Source: Planctomycetota bacterium (GTDB lineage: Bacteria; Planctomycetota; Planctomycetia; Planctomycetales; Planctomycetaceae). Taken from it: DNA of 37,990 nucleotides. Where the stretch lies: NCBI GenBank assembly GCA_027618475.1, contig JAQCEJ010000048.1, positions 1 through 37,990 of the forward strand. The letters are read 5' to 3'. The notes below the pieces were generated by a model that saw only the letters and a list, made by a program, of their open reading frames with translations, was not told the DNA's origin and did not search any database. Below, piece by piece: positions 31,978 to 37,990 of the stretch. The number at the start of each line of letters is the position of its first letter. Position 1 is the stretch's first letter. The position numbers and the translations under genes were made by a program.

Positions 31978-33798
31978 TCAGGATCGCTTCCGCACAATCA
32001 ACGTCCCCAGCGCGAAAAATACGGTTGCGAAGCAACAGGTACTGCCGAACCAGTCGCCGTATTTGACGTATAAGCTGGTCCGAGCATCGAGCGGCACGTC
32101 GCTGATAACCAGCGCGTTCAGCGATTTGTGCCAGCGCCCCCAACCGGGCTTTGCCAGGCTCTTGCGTCCCTTTTGATCGCCGTCGACAAACACATCGGGC
32201 TCACGAATTACGCCGTCGCCGTCGATGACGGCCGAGATGCCGGTGTTGACCGCCCGCACCATCGGCGTGCGGCATTCGACGGCACGAAACGCCGCCGTAA
32301 TCAAGTGCTGATCGAGTTCGCTCGAACCGTGAAACCAGCCGTCGTTTGTGATGTTCACCAGCATATCGACGGGCCGTTTCTCGCCCGTTGGCCCGGTCGT
32401 TCCGTCGAGGTCGTGGACGATACGGCGGACGACATGCGGGACCGTATCTTCAAAACAGATAATCGGCGCAAACCGCCATTTTTGATAATCGCAGGCGACC
32501 GGACGTTCTCCCGCTTCCAGAGAAGCTCCATCGGGGATCGGCGTCATCTGCTTCAGCCAGGGGAACTGCTCGCGCAACGGAACATATTCGCCGAACGGAA
32601 CGCGATGAATTTTGTCGTAGCGGGCCATCAGGCCAAGATCGGGGCGAACGAACGCCGCCGAGTTATACCGCCCGAATTGTTCGGGAGTCGCTCGATACGT
32701 TTCGAGGCCGATGATCAACGATGCTCCGGTCATCTGACTCATATTTCGCAGCACTTCGGGAACCGGAGAATCGTGCCAGCGTTCGACCGGGATAAACGGT
32801 GCCAGCGTTCTTAATTCCTTATCCGAAATCTTGCCGTCGATCTGCATCAAGGGCCAGCGAAACATCGTTTCGGGCCAGACGATCAAATCGGGTTGATGTT
32901 GTACTGCCACACCGGTCAACTGCTCGTGTTTCTTGAAAATTTCGGCGAATTGCCCGGGATCGTGCTTCAGCGAACTGACGAAATTGCCTTGCACCAGAGC
33001 CACGCGCGGCCCCGGTTGAAAATCGGCCTGTCCGCGACGGACATATCCATAACCGAGCACTAAAGCGAAGACCGTCATGCACACCGCGATCTGTAAGCCG
33101 GGGCGTTTCGTCGCGACAATCGCCTCATCAGCCGTCGTCAGTTGTGCGGGAGAAATCTTCCATCGTTGAAATACCGAAAACGGCACAAGACCGGCGATCC
33201 CGGCGGAGATCATCATCACGACAAAACTGACGCCGTACGCACCGGTGATATCGCTGATCTGAATCAAAGCGGTCCACCAGTATTGCGAATGCCCCAGCGA
33301 GTACCATCCGAAACCGGTCAGCAGATGCGAACGGACGAACTCAAGCCCGACGTACGTCAGCGGAGCCGCCGCGATGAGCGGCACGCGCAGCCGATGCACC
33401 GCAGTCCGTGTGATCGCCAGAAACAGCGGAAGATAAAGCGAGAGATACGTGCCGAGCGCCAGCCAGGCAAAGTACATGGCGGTATCCCCCAGCCGCATCC
33501 ATTGCAGCATAGCCATCGTCGCGACCCAACCGCAGACCGCCGTGGCGAGATACATTCGCCGGGGGACGTGCTTCAACCGCACCAGCAGCAGTAACGGCAC
33601 AGCCGCCACCCAGGCGAGCGGGCCGAAATCGAGAGGCGTGAACGAAGCCCACAACGCTCCCGCCGTCAGTCCCGAGGCGTACCATACGCCGCGAGCGGTG
33701 ACAGGTGCGATCCGCGCCTGCTGAATGATTTCGTCGATCTTGGGATCGCGAACGCGGACGACAGGTTTGGGCTGATCGATAAGCATGGCAGTTGACAT
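31978..33798 (-). CDS. lnt: Apolipoprotein N-acyltransferase
   Basis: A 606-residue cytoplasmic-membrane enzyme that adds the third acyl chain to the N-terminal Cys of lipoproteins. The N-terminal half has about seven to eight membrane helices; the C-terminal half is a nitrilase-type domain with the catalytic triad Glu310 (VWPET), Lys396 ([15 protein letters not shown]) and Cys448 (PIICFED), corresponding to Glu267, Lys335 and Cys387 of E. coli. The [14 protein letters not shown] loop and [15 protein letters not shown] are also conserved. About 90 residues longer than the E. coli enzyme, mainly from an N-terminal extension of about 35 residues and loop insertions near residues 315-350. AGGGA precedes the ATG. 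Substrates in this window include the lipoproteins at 4806 and 27983. Confidence 0.93.
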   Translation of the reverse strand: MSTAMLIDQPKPVVRVRDPKIDEIIQQARIAPVTARGVWYASGLTAGALWASFTPLDFGPLAWVAAVPLLLLVRLKHVPRRMYLATAVCGWVATMAMLQWMRLGDTAMYFAWLALGTYLSLYLPLFLAITRTAVHRLRVPLIAAAPLTYVGLEFVRSHLLTGFGWYSLGHSQYWWTALIQISDITGAYGVSFVVMMISAGIAGLVPFSVFQRWKISPAQLTTADEAIVATKRPGLQIAVCMTVFALVLGYGYVRRGQADFQPGPRVALVQGNFVSSLKHDPGQFAEIFKKHEQLTGVAVQHQPDLIVWPETMFRWPLMQIDGKISDKELRTLAPFIPVERWHDSPVPEVLRNMSQMTGASLIIGLETYRATPEQFGRYNSAAFVRPDLGLMARYDKIHRVPFGEYVPLREQFPWLKQMTPIPDGASLEAGERPVACDYQKWRFAPIICFEDTVPHVVRRIVHDLDGTTGPTGEKRPVDMLVNITNDGWFHGSSELDQHLITAAFRAVECRTPMVRAVNTGISAVIDGDGVIREPDVFVDGDQKGRKSLAKPGWGRWHKSLNALVISDVPLDARTSLYVKYGDWFGSTCCFATVFFALGTLIVRKRS

Positions 33799-33981
33799 AC
33801 CTTCCCTCCCTGGAAGGGTGAACGGGTGCCGAGATTTGAACGACGGCGAATTATAGTCGAAGTCGGTAAACAGGTCGATTAGAGTTCTTAGGCCGTATTG
33901 ATGAAACGAAAATGTGGTATTGCAACGAACATTTGCCAGCCATTAGAATGAACTAACGTATCTCATTAAGAGGATAGATTC

Positions 33982-34233
33982 ATGGTTGAAAAAAACCTGG
34001 ACCAATTGATTCAACGGGCCGAAGCAGTTTACGCCTCGCGATTGCGTACGATTCTGGAACCCGATCATCTGAATGAATTTGTCTCCATCGAACCGGAATC
34101 TGGTGATTATTACCTGGGTAAGACTCTCAGCGATGCCATCACGGCAGCAAGAACGTCTCATCCCGGACGTCTGGTTCACACGATGCGAGTCGGCCACAAA
34201 GCCGCGGTTCATTTCGGGATGCAGTCGCGATGA
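33982..34233 (+). CDS. Small protein paired with a retropepsin-like protease
   Basis: An 83-residue soluble protein with a helical N-terminus (LDQLIQRAEAVYASRLRTIL) and the pattern EFVSIEPESGDYYLGKTLSDAI, followed by a C-terminal strand (LVHTMRVGHKAAVHFG). I recall this pattern as a widespread unnamed small domain that often lies directly upstream of a clan AA aspartic protease gene, as here. GAGGA is eight bases before the ATG. Its stop overlaps the next start codon in an ATGA (34230-34233), so the two are translationally coupled. It might be a substrate, inhibitor or targeting partner of the protease. No transmembrane segment. Confidence 0.72.
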   Translation: MVEKNLDQLIQRAEAVYASRLRTILEPDHLNEFVSIEPESGDYYLGKTLSDAITAARTSHPGRLVHTMRVGHKAAVHFGMQSR

Positions 34234-34592
34234 ACGGCCATGTCGACGAGGGAGGACGTTCGCTCGTTAAGATATCCCTATCTCCTTCAGATGTTGCCGC
34301 TCCCCACGAAATTCAGGCATGGATCGATACAGGATTTACGGGCGATCTAGTGCTTCCTGAAACTCTGGTAGAGGAATTGGCATTACCGTCATCGGGAACG
34401 GTCCATGCGATACTTGCCGATGGATCTCAAGTCGTATTGACAACGCATACGTGTTTGATCGACTGGTTCGGTGAACGACGACATTTAGAAATCCTGGCGA
34501 ATGACGGGGAATATCCGCTTTTAGGTGTTGGGTTGCTGTTGGGACACGATCTGCACATCAGCTATCGATCGGGCGAGATTTCGATCGATTGA
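34230..34592 (+). CDS. Clan AA (retropepsin-like) aspartic protease
   Basis: A 120-residue single-lobe aspartic protease of the bacterial predicted-aspartyl-protease type. The catalytic triad is Asp33-Thr34-Gly35 in AWIDTGFTGDLVLP, followed by a flap-like hairpin (GTVHAILADGSQVVL) and a C-terminal LLGVGLLLGHDLHISY resembling the hydrophobic-hydrophobic-Gly motif of the family. Like viral retropepsins it must dimerise to form an active site. It has no signal peptide and so acts in the cytoplasm. It is coupled by an ATGA overlap to the upstream small gene, so the two are probably made in fixed ratio. The function of this bacterial family is poorly known. Confidence 0.82.
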   Translation: MNGHVDEGGRSLVKISLSPSDVAAPHEIQAWIDTGFTGDLVLPETLVEELALPSSGTVHAILADGSQVVLTTHTCLIDWFGERRHLEILANDGEYPLLGVGLLLGHDLHISYRSGEISID

Positions 34593-34597
34593 TCTTC

Positions 34598-34927
34598 TCA
34601 ATCGATCTTATTTTTGACCCACAATTTCGTCAAACAGTGTTCAAACGCAGGAAACGCAACGTCCGAGAACCAATCCGTGCGTATCCCGGCAAACACCTGA
34701 GGAAGATACTCCAGTAGTTCCCGATAACCTTCATACTCTTCGTCGATTTTCAAAACGGACTTGTCACTGCTCTGAAATTCAATGCAAATGATGTCGTAAA
34801 CGAAAGCGTCGTCCTTAAATGCAACGATCTCTTTGACCTTCGTCCATGACATCGTCTCTGATAGATTTACGCCTGTTTCCGTCCACAGTCCTTGTGAATC
34901 GAAGTGTATGCGCGATATGTCGGACAT
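34598..34927 (-). CDS. Small soluble protein of unknown function
   Basis: A 109-residue protein I cannot name. It starts with SRIHFDSQGLWTETG and has the core MSWTKVKEIVAFKDD, then YDIICIEFQSSDKSVLKIDEEYEGYRELLEYLPQVF and WFSDVAFPAFEHCLTKLW. This beta-beta-alpha layout with an acidic middle resembles a conserved small family often seen beside polymorphic toxin and accessory genes, so an immunity-type role is conceivable but unproven. AAGGAAACTG precedes the ATG. It is convergent with the protease gene (6 bases apart). G+C is visibly lower than in the neighbours, consistent with an acquired gene. Confidence 0.55.
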   Translation of the reverse strand: MSDISRIHFDSQGLWTETGVNLSETMSWTKVKEIVAFKDDAFVYDIICIEFQSSDKSVLKIDEEYEGYRELLEYLPQVFAGIRTDWFSDVAFPAFEHCLTKLWVKNKID

Positions 34928-35048
34928 TCAGTTTCCTTCGTTCCGATTGACTACTCCGCCGTTCCCAGGCTCCGCTCGTGAACACCAAACGTAGAAGCTC
35001 ACGCTACTTCGAACGGCAGAGGACGACATTTTCTCGTAACGACGACCT

Positions 35049-35384
35049 TTACCGTCGAAAAATTGTCTTCCACGTTTGAACCTGTTGACGTGTCTCGTCG
35101 CCGAAACTTGCCATTTCCTCATCAGTCAGCAAACCGTATGAGTTCATGAGCGCCAAGTGTTCGATCATGCGCGAACGACTCATCCCGTCGAATGCCGCCG
35201 CGAGTTTCTTGTCGCGGTCTTGTATCAGTCCATAGATGTCGCCGTATCGTTCGTGATGGCTTTTCGACGTGTCGCATGCGATCAGTTGCAACTCGGCGAG
35301 TGTTCGCTCGCAGAAACGGTCGAGCGCAATGGGTTGGATTTTTCGGAAGACTTTCCAGTCGGCTTCAAGTATGCGGTCCCTCAT
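35049..35384 (-). CDS. Small protein of unknown function (FRKIQPIALDRFCERTL family)
   Basis: A 111-residue, mostly helical soluble protein. It has the stretch LEADWKVFRKIQPIALDRFCERTLAEL at the start and ends in SYGLLTDEEMASFGDETRQQVQTW. I recall this as a conserved family of uncharacterised short bacterial proteins. It lies 11 bases downstream of the NAD(P)-binding protein gene in the same direction, so a shared transcript is likely. No membrane segment, no metal pattern, no catalytic motif. The 121 bases between this gene and the one at 34927 hold no recognisable gene. Confidence 0.6.
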   Translation of the reverse strand: MRDRILEADWKVFRKIQPIALDRFCERTLAELQLIACDTSKSHHERYGDIYGLIQDRDKKLAAAFDGMSRSRMIEHLALMNSYGLLTDEEMASFGDETRQQVQTWKTIFRR

Positions 35385-35395
35385 CGGTTATCCAA

Positions 35396-36085
35396 TTACC
35401 TCTTCGCCTCGGCATGTGCCAGCGCCGACTCCGATCGGCATCCGACAATCGCGGGGGCTTCGTGTATCAGTTCCTCATTTTTCAGTGCTTCGACCATAAA
35501 CAACGCGAAGTCGACCCGGCGGGTGAGGTTGCTGCGGAGTATCGGATCACCTACATGGCGGCTCCAGACGGGAAGACCCTGGCTTTCTCCCTCTTCGAGG
35601 TTGCTGCCGCGAACCACGGTCCACTTCGTTTTACTCGCGAATATCCGCCGGCAGGCTTCGACCTGATCGTTCAAATCGGCAAATCGAAGCAGTCGGGCCA
35701 GCCAACCGAAGAGGGCGACCAACGTCAGAAACATCTTCGAATAGACATCTTTCCCGTCACGCGTGATGTGCCAGCCGCACGAGAAAATCAGCCGCGCACC
35801 CGGCTCGGCGTAATCGAGCACCGCCTGAGCCGTTCCCGAGGCGTAATTCTTCATGCCCCACGGCACCAACACGACGAGCACTCCATCGCACCCGGCGACC
35901 CCCTGCGCGATCACCCGGCGATCATCGGTTGCCCCCGGAATGATGGTCATTCGATCTTTGAACTCATCGAGTTTCGGCACGCTCTTTTCACGACAGACGC
36001 CGACCACTTCATAGCCTCGATCGAGTCCGTGCCGGATCATGTATCTTCCCAGTTTGCCGGAAGCACCGACGATACAGACTTTCAT
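35396..36085 (-). CDS. NAD(P)-binding protein (atypical SDR / NmrA-like)
   Basis: A 229-residue Rossmann-fold protein. The dinucleotide-binding loop is VGASGKLGR (about 6-14), typical of atypical short-chain dehydrogenases such as NAD(P)H-binding and NmrA-like proteins. Beta-alpha units continue through CDGVLVVLVPWG, ARLIFSCGWHI and TKWTVVRGSNLEEGE. The usual Tyr-x3-Lys of classical SDRs is absent, so it may be a redox sensor or an isomerase-like enzyme instead of a dehydrogenase. The ATG at 36083-36085 has AGAGAAC upstream. The gene leads a possible pair with the small gene downstream. No substrate is evident. Confidence 0.8.
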   Translation of the reverse strand: MKVCIVGASGKLGRYMIRHGLDRGYEVVGVCREKSVPKLDEFKDRMTIIPGATDDRRVIAQGVAGCDGVLVVLVPWGMKNYASGTAQAVLDYAEPGARLIFSCGWHITRDGKDVYSKMFLTLVALFGWLARLLRFADLNDQVEACRRIFASKTKWTVVRGSNLEEGESQGLPVWSRHVGDPILRSNLTRRVDFALFMVEALKNEELIHEAPAIVGCRSESALAHAEAKR

Positions 36086-36242
36086 AAAAATTCACTGTTC
36101 TCTCTTGAAGCCATACTTATCGTACCTTCAAAGGATGATACGCTCCTCATTGTATGTCACTGCTCGAACACACTGGTCGATATCGGTCGCATCAAAGGGG
36201 AACATCCCTCCGAATTTAGCATGACTGTGCGAGAGATTCATC

Positions 36243-37475
36243 TCAATCGCGGCAAACGGCCATCGCTTCGATCTCGATCAAGAGTTCTTCGAAGGCGAAG
36301 CCCGAGACGCGAATCGCCGTCGCCGCCGGGCCCGGTTCGGGATAGAACTCTCGCGTAATGCGATCGACGGTCGCCGACGTTTCGGCGATCTGTGCCCAGT
36401 CACCGGGAGCATAATAATAGATGTAAAGTTTCGCGACGTCGCTTTCGTCGAGACCCGCCTCGGCGAGTGTGTTGTGGATGAAGCGGTAGACGTTTCGCGT
36501 TTGCGTCGCCATGTCTTTACCGACCGCTTTGGCCTTATTGTCGGCGGAGATCTGCCCGCCGATGAAAGCAAGATTGTTGATCCGCCACCCCTGCGTGAAC
36601 TGGGAATTGGGAATACTCCAGTCCCAGTGATTTTTGGGATCCAGCCGCAACTTGTTCTTATCGCCGAGCATGCCGATTCCTTCGACCTGAATCAACTCTT
36701 CCGAATTCGGGAAACCGGTAATCCGCAAGCCTGCTCCAGCGGCAGAGGGGACCGACATATAACGCCGGCGGACGTTCGTCATTTTCTCCCAGTAGTCGGT
36801 GACATCGCGTCCCTCGCCGAAAAAGCGAAAGTACGTGTTCTGCCGCATCAAACTGTGCCGGTCTCCCCCGGCGGCCTGCAACATCGTATCGAGATTGCGA
36901 AACGCATGATCGGTCTGGATCTCGATGTCGCCAACGCCGAGTACGCGGCCTTGTTCATCGAGCGAACGCTGTCCGCCGACGAACACCATGTCGCCGACTT
37001 TCCAGCCATGCACGAACGGGAGTTTCTTGTTCCACGACCAATGCCCGTCAACCGTCAGGAGTTCTTTTTTCTCATCGACCACGGCCCAGGCGTCAATCTG
37101 AATGAGAGCCCCCTCGCGATTGAGGCCAACTCGCGTTTCGGTGGTCGTCGGTCCGGGATCGGTGAAATATCCGACGCGAACGGCGTTGAGTTCATCGAGA
37201 AACGTCGCGACGGCGGCATCGTCGCCGTCGCAGCTGAAATAGACATTATGCTTAACGACATCGTTCATACTCGCGCCCGCCTCGGCGAGCACACGTTTCA
37301 GCGAATCAAAGGCATTTCGTGCCTGTGTTGTAATGTCGGACCCGACGACGTTGCCGTCGGCGTCGAGAGACATCTGCGCTCCGACGAAAATCAGATTTCC
37401 GGCTCGCACGGCCTGCGTCGCCGTTCCACCGGCACCGCCGATGTGGTTTTGGGGAATGATGAGATCTTTTTTCAC
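36243..37475 (-). CDS. Triple RidA (YjgF/YER057c/UK114) domain protein
   Basis: A 410-residue protein made of three tandem RidA domains: about 15-133, 152-270 and 292-408. Each keeps the barrel strands (FVGAQMSLD, FVGGQRSLDEQG, FIGGQISADN) and the Arg that binds the imine substrate's carboxylate in active RidA (Arg115, Arg251, Arg389), plus the acidic residue that follows (Asp128, Glu265, Glu403). A normal RidA is a trimer of about 130-residue subunits that hydrolyses 2-aminoacrylate and other enamines; this chain could form a built-in trimer. Domains are joined by His-Trp-x-Trp linkers. The start codon is GTG with AAAGGG about eight bases upstream. It stands alone, 157 bases from the NAD(P)-binding gene. 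Confidence 0.9.
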   Translation of the reverse strand: MKKDLIIPQNHIGGAGGTATQAVRAGNLIFVGAQMSLDADGNVVGSDITTQARNAFDSLKRVLAEAGASMNDVVKHNVYFSCDGDDAAVATFLDELNAVRVGYFTDPGPTTTETRVGLNREGALIQIDAWAVVDEKKELLTVDGHWSWNKKLPFVHGWKVGDMVFVGGQRSLDEQGRVLGVGDIEIQTDHAFRNLDTMLQAAGGDRHSLMRQNTYFRFFGEGRDVTDYWEKMTNVRRRYMSVPSAAGAGLRITGFPNSEELIQVEGIGMLGDKNKLRLDPKNHWDWSIPNSQFTQGWRINNLAFIGGQISADNKAKAVGKDMATQTRNVYRFIHNTLAEAGLDESDVAKLYIYYYAPGDWAQIAETSATVDRITREFYPEPGPAATAIRVSGFAFEELLIEIEAMAVCRD

Positions 37476-37627
37476 AACAGGAACCCTTTGACGAAAGAAT
37501 GGAGTGACAACAACTCGCGGCGGGGAACTATATCAAACCCCCGTTCAGAATCGCCAGCGAGCAGATGAGAGGCCGATCGTCAGTCGTGTTCGGGATGCGC
37601 CGATTGTTCGTCAATCAGGTCGATCTG

Positions 37628-37900
37628 CTATGACTGACTCTTCGTTGTCACTGATGACGTCTTCGTCCGAGTTCCGGGCAATATTCGCAACCATGCACCA
37701 ACGACGCCGATTAGAAGGGCTCCAAGCAATAGATAAGGGCGAGCCGCAAAAACTGCACTTTCTCCGGCCCTCGCTCCCACTGCTGAGGCATACTCCGGAT
37801 CGTTTGCTCCAGCGATTGCACCTGCGACAGCTCCTACGACAACACAGGCACCGATGTAAAAGACGGCCATCCACATAAGAGCAATTAGAATACTTCTCAT
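37628..37900 (-). CDS. Small membrane protein of unknown function
   Basis: A 90-residue protein with two strongly hydrophobic segments (about 3-31, with a Gly/Ala/Val-rich end, and 52-72) joined by an acidic loop (DPEYASAVGARAGES), and a basic polar tail. The gene is intact within the window. The nearest recognisable neighbour is the RidA-fusion gene 150 bases downstream on the same strand. The last 90 bases of the window hold nothing I can identify. GGGATTCGGAACC precedes the ATG. Confidence 0.55.
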   Translation of the reverse strand: MRSILIALMWMAVFYIGACVVVGAVAGAIAGANDPEYASAVGARAGESAVFAARPYLLLGALLIGVVGAWLRILPGTRTKTSSVTTKSQS

Positions 37901-37990
37901 GGTTCCGAATCCCGTTTATAGAGGCTCCGTCAAAACCTCTTAAGAATAGTGAATAGGCAGGCGAGTTGAGTCCACCCCAGGAAAATATCG

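Noticed and set aside
34955-34985. A CGTTCCCAGGCTCCG-type short palindromic repeat
   Set aside because: Only one arm of this recurring bacterial repeat word is recognisable here and the second arm does not pair, so it is not called as an element.
1-37990. CRISPR arrays, tRNA or rRNA genes and insertion sequences
   Set aside because: I saw no regularly spaced repeats, no cloverleaf-like conserved tRNA stretches, no rRNA sequence and no transposase or integrase motifs.

Overview
The window looks like a chromosomal segment of a planctomycete (phylum Planctomycetota, probably order Planctomycetales). The evidence is the combination of adjacent DUF1800 and DUF1501 genes, a formylglycine-type sulfatase, a PQQ-type beta-propeller protein with an N-terminal membrane anchor, a PEP-CTERM exported protein, a HEAT/TPR mosaic protein, LRR segments of the planctomycete type and moderately high G+C. 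The genus cannot be named from sequence reading alone. I see no rRNA, tRNA, CRISPR array, phage gene or transposase gene.

Layout. 1-4.4 kb: small zinc-ribbon proteins, a DUF4198-type exported protein, a PEP-CTERM protein, an outer-membrane-type barrel protein and two hypothetical membrane proteins. 4.8-7.8 kb: a sugar-type ABC transporter with a binding lipoprotein and a permease. The permease carries three extra membrane segments and an LRR tail, and no ATPase gene is nearby. 7.9-13.1 kb: a metallophosphoesterase, then on the minus strand a PQQ propeller protein, an acyl-CoA ligase and an MBL-fold hydrolase. 13.4-18.2 kb: a sulfatase, a PAS histidine kinase translationally coupled to an ANTAR response regulator, and a DEDDy exonuclease. 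18.2-22.1 kb: a LigD-phosphoesterase-like protein, a PduO-type cobalamin adenosyltransferase and a 931-residue HEAT/TPR protein. 22.4-27.1 kb: a plus-strand run of an unknown exported protein, DUF1800 and DUF1501. 27.3-33.8 kb: a LOG-family phosphoribohydrolase, a lipoprotein with a thioredoxin-like CPPC motif, an HpcH/HpaI aldolase, a small membrane protein and apolipoprotein N-acyltransferase. 33.9-37.9 kb: a two-gene module with a retropepsin-like protease, small unknowns, an NAD(P)-binding protein, a triple RidA-domain protein and a small membrane protein.

The most unusual thing seen is a non-coding interspersed repeat. Two full copies (13176-13339 and 27085-27248) have the same length of 164 bp, about 87% identity without gaps, terminal inverted repeats, three internal hairpins and flanking direct repeats that look like target-site duplications. 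A third, partial copy (31527-31572) keeps the first hairpin through a compensatory G-C to C-G swap. This behaves like a structured, mobilised element (MITE-like) without its own transposase. Two of the three copies lie next to G-quadruplex motifs.

Other points worth checking are the kinase's FixL-like PAS domain, which keeps the positions of the haem-ligating His and the distal Arg, the permease-LRR fusion, the triple RidA fusion, and the pairing of a LigD-PE-like protein with a PolB-like exonuclease.
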